64,000 bases of DNA from the NCBI RefSeq assembly GCF_047511655.1, contig NC_133390.1:131989583-132053582 (forward strand), given 5' to 3'. Positions 33,346 through 45,149 of this stretch are shown piece by piece; the stretch's first letter is position 1, and each line of letters begins with the position of its first letter. Below the pieces are notes generated by a model. That model did no database searches. It saw nothing but the letters and a program-made list of their open reading frames with translations, and was not told the origin of the DNA. The position numbers and the translations under genes were made by a program. The DNA is from Castor canadensis. Taxonomy: Eukaryota; Chordata; Mammalia; Rodentia; Castoridae.

Positions 33346-34149
33346 TTTTATGAGAATCAGTTTTGCAGGTTTTTATGTAGAGATGGAGAAGCAAAGGAAA
33401 TTGTAGTTGTTGATGCCTAATAAATCTTAGGCTTTTGGGTATTGCTTCCTTTCCCAGTCTTCCAGAATTTACCTATGCCATGTTTTGTTAGCTAAAAACT
33501 GAACCGTGATCCTTAAAATTCACTTTTCAGTTTTGTGTCTTGAATTTTATAATTTTGAATTTCTAGGGAGAACCCAAGAAATTTGGAATTTGGATTTTGG
33601 CCCCACAGACCAAATCCAAAACCGTGGAATTATTAACCTATATGTTGGTAGAAATATTAGAAGTACTTATTGATCAACAGTGTGCTGAGGAGTGTGGGAC
33701 CTACTGAATGAGGCAGTTTTTGCCAAAGATACATCAAATTTATTCACTGATGATTATAAGAATACATTTGAAGGAGAATGATAGCAGAAAGGAGTGTTTT
33801 GATTCTAGAAAGGCAATTCGGAGAGAAGATTATTTGGTTGTAATTGAGTTCCTGGGTCTGTGGAAGAATGAGGAAGTTGCAGCCATATACCCAGACAGTG
33901 GGGTGACCAGCCATCCTGGGTTGCCAGGAATTCACATTTCCAAGCACTACTTGCTAAACCTGGGACAAGTTGGTCATCTTACTTATTGTGGCTATTGTGA
34001 ATTAATTATCTGCTGATGACTGATGAGTCCCATAGAATTCATATGCAAAGGCTAGCCATGGTTTACTACAGAAACTATGAAAATAAGGCACTTTGACATG
34101 AGGAATGAAAGCAGCCAAGGTGCTGCTCAGGTGTTGGATAAGCTGTTTT
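33346..34149 (+). other. APMAP intron 1, unique sequence
   Basis: No repeat or exon recognised. The frame at 33708-34016 (102 codons) has no known motif. Confidence 0.45.
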
Positions 34150-34245
34150 TCTTTTCTTTTTTTGCGGTACTGGAGCTTGAACTTAGTGCCTCACACTTGC
34201 CAGGCAGGCAGTCAACCACTTGAACCATTGCCAGCCCTTGGGTGC
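34150..34245 (-). repeat. ID-type SINE
   Basis: 'ggagcttgaacttagtgcct', 'cacacttgccaggcaggcag' and 'ccacttgaaccattgccagc' complement an ID-like body. T-rich tail on the left. Confidence 0.85.
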
Positions 34246-34459
34246 TGTATAAAGTGCAGTGAGCATACAGTACCTGAGGGTACTTGTCAGATGGGTCCAA
34301 TTTTCTGGATAGCTGCTGTGACACTCCTGGCCTCAGGGCAGAGGGCAGACTTAATTAAATTTTTTTTCAGGTTCTCTGTGGGGATTTCTTCCCTAATAAT
34401 AAAGTAAATTGGATGTAACATAGACATCTTTTGCCACCTGATCTTTTCCAGTGTGCCTT

Positions 34460-34472
34460 TTACATTGTGTTT
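34460..34472 (+). repeat. target-site duplication of the antisense L1 (left copy)
   Basis: 'ttacattgtgttt' is repeated exactly at 38312-38324. Confidence 0.9.
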
Positions 34473-37400
34473 TTTTTTTTTTTTAATTTTTTTCCTTTAT
34501 TGTGCTGGGTGGGGGTACAGTGTGGCATTTACAAAGTTTCTTACAATGTATCAAATATATCACACTTGAATTCACCCCCTCCACCACTCTCATAAATCCC
34601 CTGTCCTCATTTTTTTTTTTCATTTTTCTTTTATTATTCATATGTGCATACAAGGCTTGGTTTATTTCTCCCCCCTGCCCCCACCCCCTCCCTTACCACC
34701 CACTCCACCCCCTCCCGCTCCCCCCCTCAATACCCAGCAGTAACTATTTTGCCCTTATCTCTAATTTTGTTGTAGAGAGAGTATAAGCAATAATAGGAAG
34801 GAACAAGGGGTTTTGCTGGTTGAGATAAGGATAGCTATACAGGGCATTGACTCACATTGATTTCCTGTGCGTGGGTGTTACCTTCTAGGTTAATTCTTTT
34901 TAATCTAACCTTTTCTCTAGTTCCTGGTCTCCTTTTCCTATTGGCCTCAGTTGCTTTAAGGTATCTGCTTTAGTTTCTCTGCATTAAGGGCAACAAATGC
35001 TAGCTAGTTTTTTAGGTGTCTTACCTATCCTCACCCCTCCCTTGTGTGCTCTCGCTTTTATCATGTGCTCATAGTCCAATCCCCTTGTTGTGTTTGCCCT
35101 TGATCTAATGTCCACATATGAGGGAGAACATACGATTTTTGGTCTTTTGAGCCAGGCTAACCTCACTCAGAATGATGTTCTCCAATTCCATCCATTTACC
35201 AGCGAATGATAACATTTCGTTCTTCTTCATGGCTGCATAAAATTCCATTGTGTATAGATACCACATTTTCTTAATCCATTCGTCAGTGCTGGGGCATCTT
35301 GGCTGTTTCCATAACTTGGCTATTGTGAATAGTGCCGCAATAAACATGGATGTGCAGGTGCCTCTGGAGTAACAGTCTTTTGGGTATATCCCCAAGAGTG
35401 GTATTGCTGGATCAAATGGTAGATCGATGTCCAGCTTTTTAAGTAGCCTCCACATTTTTTTCCAGAGTGGTTGTACTAGTCTGCATTCCCACCAACAGTG
35501 TAAGAGGGTTCCTTTTTCCCCGCATCCTCGCCAACACCTGTTGTTGGTGGTGTTGCTGATGATGGCTATTCTAACAGGGGTGAGGTGGAATCTTAGTGTG
35601 GTTTTAATTTGCATTTCCTTTATTGCTAGAGATGGTGAGCATTTTTTCATGTGTTTTCTGGCCATTTGAATTTCTTCTTTTGAGAAAGTTCTGTTTAGTT
35701 CACCTGCCCATTTCTTTATTGGTTCATTAGTTTTGGGAGAATTTAGTTTTTTAAGTTCCCTGTATATTCTGGTTATCAGTCCTTTGTCTGATGTATAGTT
35801 GGCAAATATTTTCTCCCACTCTGTGGGTGTTCTCTTCAGTTTAGAGACCATTTCTTTTGATGAACAGAAGCTTTTTAGTTTTATGAGGTCCCATTTATCT
35901 ATGCTATCTCTTAGTTGCTGTGCTGCTGGGGTTTCATTGAGAAAGTTCTTACCTATACCTACTAACTCCAGAGTATTTCCTACTCTTTCTTGTATCAACT
36001 TAAGAGTTTGGGGTCTGATATTAAGATCCTTGATCCATTTTGAGTTAATCTTGGTATAGGGTGATATACATGGATCTAGTTTCAGTTTTTTGCAGACTGC
36101 TAACCAGTTTTCCCAGCAGTTTTTGTTGAAGAGGCTGCTATTTCTCCATCGTATATTTTTAGCTCCTTTGTCAAAGATAAGTTGCTTATAGTTGTGTGGC
36201 TTCATATCTGGATCCTCTATTCTGTTCCACTGGTCTTCATGTCTGTTTTTGTGCCAGTACCATGCTGTTTTTATTGTTATTGCTTTGTAATATAGTTTGA
36301 AGTCAGGTATTGTGATACCTCCTGCATTGTTCTTTTGACTGAGTATTGCCTTGGCTATTCGTGGCCTCTTGTGTTTCCATATAAATTTAACAGTAGATTT
36401 TTCAATCTCTTTGATGAATGTCATTGGAATTTTGATGGGAATTGCATTAAACATGTAGATTACTTTGGGGAGTATCGACATTTTTACTATGTTGATTCTA
36501 CCAATCCATGAGCATGGGAGATCTCTCCACTTTCTATAGTCTTCCTCAATCTCTTTCTTCAGAAGTGTATAGTTTTCCTTGTAGAGGTCTTTCACATCTT
36601 TTGTTAGGTTTACACCTAGGTATTTGATTTTGTTTGAGGCTATTGTAAATGGAATTGTTTTCATACATTCTTTTTCCGTTTGCTCATTGTTAGTGTATAG
36701 AAATGCTAATGATTTTTCTATGTTGATTTTATATCCTGCTACCTTGCTATAGCTATTGATGATGTCTAGAAGCTTCTGAGTAGAGTTTTTTGGGTCTTTA
36801 AGGTATAGGATCATGTCGTCTGCAAATAGGGATATTTTGACAGTTTCTTTACCTATTTGTATTCCTTTTATTCCTTCTTCTTGCCTAATTGCTCTGGCTA
36901 GGATTTCCAGTACTATGTTGAATAGGAGTGGAGATAGTGGGCATCCTTGTCTGGTTCCTGATTTTAGAGGGAATGGTTTTAATTTTTCTCCGTTAAGTAT
37001 AATGCTGGCTGTAGGTTTGTCATATATAGCTTTTATAATGTTGAGGAACTTTCCTTCTATTCCTAGTTTTCTTAGAGCTTTTATCATGAAATGATGTTGG
37101 ATCTTATCAAAGGCTTTTTCTGCATCTATTGAGATGATCAAGTGGTTTTTGTCTTTGCTTCTGTTAATGTGGTTTATTACGTTTATTGATTTTCGTATGT
37201 TGAACCACCCCTGCATCCCTGGGATGAAGCCTACCTGGTCGTGGTGAATAATCTTTTTGATGTGTTGCTGAATTCGATTTGCCATTATTTTGTTGAGGAT
37301 TTTTGAATCTATGTTCATTAAGGAGATTGGCCTATAGTTCTCCTTTTTGGAGGTGTCTTTGCCTGGTTTTGGGATAAGTGTAATAGTGGCTTCATAAAAT

Positions 37401-38311
37401 GTGTTTGGCAGTTTTCCTTCCCTTTCTATTTCATGGAACAGTTTAAGGAGGGTTGGTATCAGTTCTTCTTTAAAGGTCTGATAGAATTCAGCAGAGAATC
37501 CATCAGGTCCTGGACTTTTCTTTTTGGGGAGACTCTTGATTGCTGCTTCAATTTCATTTTGTGTTATAGGTCTATTCAGGTGATTAATTTCCTCTTGGTT
37601 CAGTTTTGGATGATCATATGCATCTAGAAATCTGTCCATTTCTTTTAGATTTTCAAATTTATTTGAATATAGGTTCTCAAAGTAGTCTCTGATGATTTCC
37701 TGGACTTCCATGGTGTTTGTTGTTATCTCCCCTTTTGCATTCCTGATTCTACTAATTTGGGTTTTTTCTCTCCTCATTTTAGTCAGGTTTGCCAGGGGTC
37801 TATCGATCTTGTTTATTTTTTCAAAGAACCAACTTTTTGTTTCATTAATTCTTTGTATGGTTTTTTTGGTTTCTATTTCGTTGATTTCAGCTCTTATTTT
37901 TATTATTTCTCTCCTTCTATTTGTTTTGGGATTTGCTTGTTCTTGTTTTTCTAGGAGTTTGAGATGTATCATTAGGTCATTGATTTGGGATCTTTCAATC
38001 TTTTTAATATATGCACTCATGGCTATAAACTTTCCTCTCAAGACTGCCTTAGCTGTGTCCCATAGGTTCTGGTAGGTTGTGTTTTCATTTTCATTGACTT
38101 CTAGGAACTTTTTAATTTCCTCTTTTATTGCATCGATGATCCATTCTTCATTAAGTAATGAGTTATTTAGTTTCCAGCTGTTTGCATGTTTTTTGTCTTT
38201 ACTTTTGTTGTTGAGTTCTACTTTTACTGCATTGTGGTCAGATAGTATGCATGGTATTATTTCTATTTTCTTATATTTGCTGAGGCTTGCTTTGTGCCCT
38301 AGGATATGATC
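34473..38311 (-). mobile_element. L1 with nearly intact ORF2 and an extended 3' end, antisense in APMAP intron 1
   Basis: About 3.8 kb, 5'-truncated inside the ORF2 endonuclease, bounded by a perfect 13-bp target duplication. In L1 sense: ORF2 (to 35105), the G-rich 3' UTR, the usual L1 end 'gtatgcacatatgaataata' and an A-rich run (about 34605-34645). A further 130-bp unique segment follows (about 34605-34490) that ends in its own AATAAA-type signal and poly(A) (T-run 34471-34488 on plus). The extra segment suggests 3' transduction or a subfamily-specific tail. Confidence 0.95.
35105..38041 (-). CDS. L1 ORF2p (endonuclease/reverse transcriptase), 5'-truncated
   Basis: The uninterrupted frame of 978 codons continues upstream without a stop to about 38308, giving roughly 1,065 codons. 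L1 ORF2p nicks target DNA and reverse-transcribes L1 RNA there. Visible features from the N-terminus: the last endonuclease strand with the SDHNA box (about 38240); the linker; RT with '[10 protein letters not shown]', '[12 protein letters not shown]', 'AFDKIQHHF', '[17 protein letters not shown]' and the catalytic 'FADDMILYL' box; the thumb; and the C-terminal Cys-rich segment (C-W-R-G-C-G...H-C-W-W-E-C). Most of the endonuclease, ORF1 and the promoter are missing, so it is not autonomous. An in-frame 9-nt loss near 35370 shortens the C-terminal segment relative to sister L1s. Strand is opposite to APMAP. Confidence 0.92.
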   Translation of the reverse strand: MRGKFIAMSAYIKKIERSQINDLMIHLKLLEKQEQANPKTNRRREIIKIRAEINEIETKKTIQRINETKSWFFEKINKIDRPLANLTKMRREKTQISRIRNAKGEITTNTMEVQEIIRDYFENLYSNKFENLKEMDRFLDAYDHPKLNQEEINHLNRPITQNEIEAAIKSLPKKKSPGPDGFSAEFYQTFKEELIPTLLKLFHEIEREGKLPNTFYEATITLIPKPGKDTSKKENYRPISLMNIDSKILNKIMANRIQQHIKKIIHHDQVGFIPGMQGWFNIRKSINVINHINRSKDKNHLIISIDAEKAFDKIQHHFMIKALRKLGIEGKFLNIIKAIYDKPTASIILNGEKLKPFPLKSGTRQGCPLSPLLFNIVLEILARAIRQEEGIKGIQIGKETVKISLFADDMILYLKDPKNSTQKLLDIINSYSKVAGYKINIEKSLAFLYTNNEQTEKECMKTIPFTIASNKIKYLGVNLTKDVKDLYKENYTLLKKEIEEDYRKWRDLPCSWIGRINIVKMSILPKVIYMFNAIPIKIPMTFIKEIEKSTVKFIWKHKRPRIAKAILSQKNNAGGITIPDFKLYYKAITIKTAWYWHKNRHEDQWNRIEDPDMKPHNYKQLIFDKGAKNIRWRNSSLFNKNCWENWLAVCKKLKLDPCISPYTKINSKWIKDLNIRPQTLKLIQERVGNTLELVGIGKNFLNETPAAQQLRDSIDKWDLIKLKSFCSSKEMVSKLKRTPTEWEKIFANYTSDKGLITRIYRELKKLNSPKTNEPIKKWAGELNRTFSKEEIQMARKHMKKCSPSLAIKEMQIKTTLRFHLTPVRIAIISNTTNNRCWRGCGEKGTLLHCWWECRLVQPLWKKMWRLLKKLDIDLPFDPAIPLLGIYPKDCYSRGTCTSMFIAALFTIAKLWKQPRCPSTDEWIKKMWYLYTMEFYAAMKKNEMLSFAGKWMELENIILSEVSLAQKTKNRMFSLICGH

Positions 38312-38324
38312 TTACATTGTGTTT

Positions 38325-38974
38325 AAGATGTTGTCTTTCTTGTTCATGATCGTGTTATTAGTATCCTGTATTTTTATGTTTCTCTTATTGATACCTTTTG
38401 TGTATATCTGTAACCATGTTTTTCAGAGTGAATTCTTATCCACTTTCCACATTTGTTATTGTAACATTTATAGCTGTTCTTGTTTTTTGTGAGCAGTTCT
38501 ATATTCATGAATTTTAATATCTTTTGTGATATTTCTAGTAGTTTGTTTAATTATATTCTTGGCTACCTTAAAGGGTGAAGGTTCCACACAAAACCAAGAA
38601 AGCCTTCTGTATGGTAGGTGAAGTAAAGGAATCTGAAGGAAATAGAAACATAAAACTGTTAGAATAAACTTTACATATGTTAAATGGAATAAAGGAAGCC
38701 TCAAAAGACATACTATTGAATTATCAGAATAGAAGAAGGAAAATGGATTTTAGCAATGGAAAAGATACCTACCAGTACTTTAGCTTGGCACAAAAGGGCA
38801 CATTTGCTGTGTTTTACTAACAAGGTCATTGGGGTCTGTGTGAATAAGGTGGTTTATGTAGAGTTACAGAGGTATAGAGTTAAAAGAGAAATGAAAGTGA
38901 AGGAAGAAGGATAGAGCTTGCAACTGCACAGTGACTGAGAAGCATATTTTAAGAATTATACTTTGGAAATAGGA
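38325..38974 (+). other. APMAP intron 1, unique sequence
   Basis: No exon or clear repeat recognised. Confidence 0.5.
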
Positions 38975-38979
38975 TTTTG

Positions 38980-39112
38980 TGTGAAGTGCAGTGGCTCAAG
39001 TGGTAGAGCGCCTGCCTAGCAAGTGTGAGGCCTTGAGTTCAAACGCCAGTATTGCAAAACAAAACAAAACAAAACAAAGAAAAGAAAAAAAAAAGAAAGA
39101 TTTTGTGCTAAA
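38980..39112 (+). repeat. ID-type SINE with (AAAAC)n tail
   Basis: 'gtgcagtggctcaagtggta', 'gagcgcctgcctagcaagtg' and 'gagttcaaacgccagtattg', followed by aaaacaaaac repeats. Confidence 0.9.
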
Positions 39113-40369
39113 GTTTTTGAGTTTCTGTATTTGAGAATTTGATTGTTAAATCCTTTTATCAGTGTGGAATGTAGATGAGTTAAGCACTTTAACATACTAG
39201 TGCAAGCTTATTATTATTTGGCATCAGTTTATCCAAATGCTTTAGAAACTTTATTGAAAGAATAATTGTGCTCTGTGAAACTATTTCTTCCCTTTTGGAA
39301 CACAGTTCTGTCTAGTAAGCAAACTGTTTAATTATTCAGGAGTGAAGAATGCATGTGTTGAGAATTTAAAAGCTGCTTTTCCAACAATCTCTGAAAGCTT
39401 TTAGGCTAGTTAAAAGTCTTTGCTTGTTCTACTTCTCTTTTTCCATTTTAAGACAAAAGAGTAGAGGAGGCAGTGTGGAGATACAGATAGGCATTCATGA
39501 ATTCATGAGGAGTCAGAAGTCTGGAATTTTCAACTCAGCTCTGCCCAGCATTTGTGTTTTCAAATGGCTCTTTTAACTTGTTTAATTAGAAAAGTAGCTT
39601 TTTAATTTTTTTCAAGAAAAAATATTTGTAGCAGATCTGGCTTAAAAGAGTATGAAAAATGAGCAAATTAAAGGTGTAGTCACTTAAAAAGGTAGAACTT
39701 GTTGCTCTTTGACTTCCTCCGGTTCCAGGGATCACCTTGACACCCAAGATTGCTGGTACCTCTGTGGATTTGGGACTAACAGAAATTGCAGTTCATTTTT
39801 GGACTTTTGAAGTCTGTTCATCAAGACTTCAATCTATGATTCAAAGCCCTGTGGCCCCCCCAGGCCCTAAGGTCTGGTGTGTAGAAAGAATTAGAGAATA
39901 CCCTTCAGATTTGGCTGGTGCAATTACAGAGGATTTTGTGAAATGTGACTGTCAGAACATGTTGCACCACTGTGATTGCGTTCTTTCCCTTAGAGGCTAG
40001 GAAATTTCAGGGTGAACAGTCCTCAAGGAGGTGAGTATTGCTTCAGGCTCTGCAGGAGAGATTGGGACAAAGAAGTTGATTTCCCAGACTGCACCTGGGA
40101 AGTAAGTTGCCAAGCCTTCCTTGTTGTGGTGCTCTGTCAGTCAAAATGGATAGGGATGAAGATAGTGTCCTTTATTTAAGTTAAGATAATGTAGGTATAC
40201 AGAGACAAACATGAGAAAAGGTGGAGGAATTGTAGTTGACTAAGGGTTTCTAAGAACCAGCAGCAAGAAGCACCTGTTAAAAAGTGAATCTTGGATGAAA
40301 GTAAGTGTTCTGCCCAGAGCAGGGGCACAGGAGCCATGTTTGCCTCATTTATGTAACAAGCTCTCTCTG
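39113..40369 (+). other. APMAP intron 1, unrecognised sequence with an 87-codon frame
   Basis: An open frame at 39737-40000 (87 codons) is the only notable signal. It has several Cys near its end (C-D-C...H-H-C-D-C) but no known domain and no splice or promoter context. I do not call it a gene. Confidence 0.3.
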
Positions 40370-40446
40370 TTTTAAGTGCTCAGTAACCACACATAGCTAC
40401 TGTTGTTTCCATTATCGTAGGAAGTCCTATTGGACAGCACTGCTCA
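40370..40446. repeat. old DNA-transposon fragment
   Basis: 'gctcagtaaccacacatagc' and 'ctattggacagcactgctca' resemble one end of the element noted at 2455-2610. Confidence 0.4.
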
Positions 40447-40979
40447 TCAGAGTTTTGTTTAGATTTAAGCTAGTATTTCTAAAACTTGACCACAAAACTT
40501 TCCAGTAGAGATTGGACGATGCTCAAATGGAGGGTAGGAGCTATTAATGAATATTCGCTGAGGATGGAGTTAGATAAGATTTGTGATGTCTAGCTGGACA
40601 TCAGGGACAACTGATGGAAAAAATAAAGACTCAGGCCCCTGTGGACCTCCCAAACCAGAATCTCCAGGCCTTTCTTAAAGCTGCCCGATGTGGTCTTGGT
40701 GTAGGTGATCTAGGGGCTACTGCCATAGGGACCCCTAGACTGTTGGCCTCTAAATCCTTCTCCAGCTTTCTGTCCTCTGTACCTGTAAGATGTAGCCAGC
40801 AAGGATGGCTGATGGGACACATGTTGTTCCTGGACTTTGACCATCTTCTTGTTGTAAGTTCTTTCACTTTGAGTCCTCACTGGACCTTTTGTTTTGGGTG
40901 AAACTGAACCTTTTGCCATTATGTGAAGGTACTCAAGTAGGGTGTCACAAACTCTGAATCAGATTTCTAAATTAAGACT

Positions 40980-41215
40980 CTTTTTTTTTTTTTTTAGTGG
41001 GATTGGAGTTTAAACTCAGGGCTTCTTGCTTACAAAGCAGATGCTCTACCACTTGAGTCATCCTCCAGTCCCTTTTGCTCTGGTTATTTTGTAGATGAGG
41101 GTCTCACAAACTATTTGCCTGAGCTGGCCTCCAACCGTGATCCTCCTTATCTCTGCCTCACAAATAGCTAGGATTGGAAGCATGAATTACCAGTGCCCAC
41201 CCAAAATTAAGGTTT
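40980..41215 (-). repeat. composite ID-like/B1-like SINE
   Basis: Minus-strand dimer: T-run, 'aaactcagggcttcttgctt', 'gctctaccacttgagtcatc', then the 'tctgcctcacaaatagctag' half. Confidence 0.85.
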
Positions 41216-41224
41216 TTAAAGTGT

Positions 41225-41325
41225 GAGGTGCTGGGGTTGGGTGTGTAGTTCAGTGGTAGAGTGCATACTTAGTATGTGTGAGGCTCTGGGCTGCATCCCT
41301 AGTTCTCCTTCCCCAAAAAACATAA
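41225..41325 (+). repeat. ID-type SINE
   Basis: 'ggtgctggggttgggtgtgt', 'agttcagtggtagagtgcat', 'aggctctgggctgcatccct'. Confidence 0.88.
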
Positions 41326-41849
41326 GGTTCGTTATGGTAAAGGAAGAATTTGTTTTGATAAGTAAGGAAAAAAGAAAGCTGCAATTTGGCTAGGTTTCAC
41401 TGCTTGTTTTGTTGATGACAACCCAAGGTGACAGATGACACAACTTTTCTGCTTCTGCAGGGGTTAGGGAGGGGTAGACAATCACATCCACATCTGTTAA
41501 AGCAGGGACTATCTTGGTTGGACTGTACAGAATCCCCTTGAAGTCAGTGCTTGCAGCCAGTGTCCACACATCTTCCCTAGGAACCTTAGAATGTGTTTGT
41601 CTCCCTTTGGGACTCTTGTTTTAAAAAGAACCACACTACCCAAAAGCCTTTCTGCTACTTGTACTTGTAGCCAGTCCTACTTTACTGAACATATATGTTG
41701 TTATTCTCATTGTGGTGCTAGGCTTTAGGCCATTTCAAGAAAATCACTTGGGTTACAGTGTCCCAGCCTGTGGTGTGGCAGTTTGCCTAGGAGAACTTTT
41801 GGCTTTGTTTTTCTTTTCTTTCTTTCTTTCTTTTTTTTTTTTTAAAGCA
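41326..41849 (+). other. APMAP intron 1, unique sequence
   Basis: Ends in a T-rich stretch (41815-41843). Nothing else recognised. Confidence 0.4.
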
Positions 41850-42275
41850 TTTTTGTTAAGAGGTAATTCATATAACACTAAGTTCACTAATTTGAAGTCT
41901 TCAATTCAATGCTTTTCAGTATAATGAAGGAGTTTTCTAACAATCACCATCGTCTAAGTTTAGAACTCTTTTTTTAGTTGAGGTGAAATTCATATAACAT
42001 ACAGTTAACCATTTTAACTGAGATGTTTAGTGTTTTCAAAGTATTGGGCAGCTACCAGCTCTTTCTAGGTTCAAAACTTTTTTCATCACCCCATTAAAAT
42101 ACCTTGTATACATTAAGTAATCATTGAGTAACACCCAGTGGAAGAAGTCATTTCCCCCTCACACACAGATGGCCATCAGTGGATTGATTAGTGGATGAAC
42201 AAAGTTTGGTATACATGTACAACCAGTAAAAAGAACAATTACTGATGCATTTACATGAAGTATTAATTAGGTTCA
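41850..42275. repeat. ancient L1 3' end fragment
   Basis: 'gttgaggtgaaattcatata', 'acatacagttaaccatttta' and 'tttttcatcaccccattaaa' are the wording of old mammalian L1 3' ends. Orientation and subfamily are uncertain. Confidence 0.5.
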
Positions 42276-42689
42276 CCACCATGACCTTTTTTACAGCATT
42301 TGCAGACCCTGACTGAGGGCTCTAGGTCCAGACATCCTCTGCTCTCTCCCTATGTACTTGGCGGTCACTATTGCTAATGGTGATGGCAGGCTAGCTTGTG
42401 TCTCACTGGTGCTCTTCTAGTTATTCTAGTGCTCTTCTGTGGACAGGCCACTCAGCCTCTTGCCACCTACGTTCTTCATTAGTAAAGCATAGAGATCACA
42501 GCTCCACCTAGTTACCCAGGTAAAGCACATTGCATGACATTTTCTTATTTTTACTGTTTTTCCATTCCTCTTTTTGTGGCCCTACTCCTTTTCCTGCTGC
42601 AGACCTCTTAGGTTGCATTAGCCTGCTGCCAAGTCTGGCCATAGATGATCTGTGGTTTATTGACATTTTTGTGCCTGTTGTTCTTGTAC

Positions 42690-43460
42690 TGTTACTGGCA
42701 TGTCAGTAGTATTAGAAGCTTGTATGACCCATCATAGTGATGGCCCCAACGTTCAATGAGATTTTCAGGTAGCCTTTGCTCTAAGGCAGTAAGTTTAAAA
42801 TCTGATACACTGTGAGCTGTAGGAGAACAAACAGTTTTATTAGTCTCCTTGGCTGTCTCCAGTATTAGATTAAATACTGTTATCCCCTGTAAAAATAAAA
42901 CCAGGATTATAATCAGTGATTGATGCATTGTGAGGGGGCATATTCAGTTGCTAAAGTAAGAGGGCAAGAGTTAAAATACAACCCAGGAGTGAGAGGAAAT
43001 AGGGGTTAAATATTCCCAAAATGATTAATTAGTCACCAGGTTGGTACAAAGATCAACAATGATTGTGTAGAATGTCACTAGAAGTGCACAGGTTAAATGG
43101 CTCTTCCTTAGTTTATTAGGGTGAATCCTTCCTTTTCTTGAAGAGGAATTTTAAGTCATGTAGTGGGTCACAGGTAGAGGAATCTTTAGTTCTTTAGTTT
43201 CTTCTTTAGTTTCAGATGAACCTGGAAGCTGAGATAAAAGTTTTATTCCAGAGATATGAACCTATGAAGAAATGCCAGCCAGCTTAACAGCTGTAGGAGT
43301 GCTGAAAAGAACTGTGTATGGTCCTTTCCATCTGGAAAGAAACTGAGGGTCTGAGGGGAATCCTCTTTCCAGATTTTGTCTTTGGATTTACAGTGCTCTT
43401 ATCTTCTGGAGCAGGAAGAATATAATTTCTAAATTCCTGTAGAGCTTGCTGTACCTAGCC
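42690..43460 (-). pseudogene. class I ERV A: integrase C-terminus and presumptive env start
   Basis: On the minus strand the integrase C-terminal domain reads 'KGPYTVLFSTPTAVKLAG' around 43330-43270, and its tail includes 'CDPLHDLKFLFK' near 43160. A 78-codon frame (42928-42692) starts with a hydrophobic leader (M-H-Q-S-L-I-I-I-L-V-L-F-L) followed by a possible N-glycosylation site. Its position right after integrase suggests the Env N-terminus, but similarity is weak. No 3' LTR was recognised below 42690. Confidence 0.7.
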
Positions 43461-44394
43461 TACATTAATTCCATATTTCGAGAGGCTCTGTATTTTAGAA
43501 TCTAATAGAAAATCAGAGCTTAAGGAAGGGTGTCCATACAATATTTCAAATACACTCAACTGTATTTGAAATATACACTCAATTGAAGAGAGCTCTTTAG
43601 GAGCCATTCTAATTGTTAGTTAAGCAATGGGTAATAGTTTTATCCAGGATTTAGCTTAACCAGTGTAGTTTTAAGTTGAAATTTGCTCTTTTAATTTTAC
43701 CAGAGGATTAAGGGTGCCAAGAAGCATGCAGATGGTAAGTAGTTCCCAGAGCCTTGCAAATTTCCTCAGTTACTTGTGAAATAAAGGAAGGCCCAGGTCA
43801 TTGGAAGAATATAGACAGCCCAAACCTGGGTACTATTTCTTTTAGTAATGTCTCAACTACTTAGACTTTCTCTGTACTGGTTGGAAAAGCTTCAATACAC
43901 CTTGAAAATGTGTCCACATATCACAGTAAGTACTTTTGTCTTGGCATTTTGAGACTTGAGTAAAACCTAATTGTCAGTCTTCATCTGGAAAAGCATCCTT
44001 TCCTTGAAGTGATTTTAAGGAGATGGGGTGGTTTTCTGTTATCTCCAGGATTCTTTTGCAAACATGTAGGGTAAGCTCCAGTTGCTTCTTGAATATGGTA
44101 GATACCTCCCAATCACTTGGGAGAGCAGTGTTGTAAGGGCATCTTAGGCTAAGTGTCTGGAGTCTTGAAGACCTTTTTATAATTTTCCATTGATCTGCCC
44201 GAAGTATTATGATTATCCTCTCTCATCCACCAACCACTTTCTCCTAATTTATAACCCTTTCTAATTCCCCGTTCTTTACCCACCTCCAAGTATTATGGAT
44301 CATCAGGTAGTTTTGGCATGATGGGAATCAAAGCCATTTGTAAGCAGTTAATGCAGCTTGCTTTGCACTTCCGTCTACAAAAGCATTACCTTGG

Positions 44395-44660
44395 CTAGTT
44401 AGGAGAACTGACTTCTGATGACCTCTGCAGTGCATGACAGCTACCTGTGAGGGTTTCCAAACAGCCTTTAATAGAGATGAGAGTTCTACCCCATGTTTTA
44501 TAGGAAGTTTTTAAAGCAGTCAATAGACCTTGCTCTTTCCAAATGGCTTCATGAGCGTATAAAACCCGAAATGCATAGTTAGAATCAATATAGTCATTAA
44601 GCCTCTTATCTTTCCCTAACTGCAGCACTCAAGTTAAAGCAGTTATTTCAGCTTTCTGTG
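44395..44660 (-). pseudogene. class I ERV A: RNase H relic
   Basis: The minus frame 44628-44395 contains 'YIDSNYAFRVLYAHEAIWKE', the third acidic-residue box of class I RNase H, followed by the 'CHALQRSSEVS' remnant of the C-terminal His box. Frameshifts upstream and downstream. Non-functional. Confidence 0.85.
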
Positions 44661-45149
44661 CTGAGGTATTACAAAAAAGAGGCTTTGCTTCTATTACAGT
44701 CCTGTGGCTAACAACTGTATATCCTGGAATCCCTTTTCCTTCCTTGACAAAAGTGCTTCCATGTGTAAAACATTCTTCACCAGGGTTTTTCTAATGGCTG
44801 GTTCTTTAAGTCAGGTTGACTAGAATAGACCTGATCAGTAGTTTCTACATAAGAATGTGTTAATTCTCCATCTGATGAGGGCAGGAAGGTGGCTGGGTTT
44901 AAAGTATTACAAGTTTTTAAAGGGCTTGATATTTAGTAAGCCTTCCATCTGTCAGATATTGGTGTCTTTTAACATCTAATACACTCTGGACTTGCTGAGA
45001 GGTTTTTATTTCCAGAGGTCTTCCCAAAGTTAATTTTTGAAGCTTCTAGTAGAAGAGCAGTTACTGCAACTGCCTATAGACAGCTGCTCCCCCATATGAA
45101 ACAGTGTGTGGTTGCTTAGAGAAGTAGGCAGACAGGTCTGGATGTGTCA

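Noticed and set aside
36813..38309. Several hydrophobic plus-strand frames that look like membrane proteins
   Set aside because: They are antisense shadows of L1 ORF2, whose A-rich coding strand gives Phe/Leu/Ser-rich complement frames.
39737..40000. 87-codon frame with clustered Cys/His near its end
   Set aside because: No promoter, splice or family evidence. The Cys/His spacing does not fit a zinc finger. Kept only as an unexplained intronic frame.
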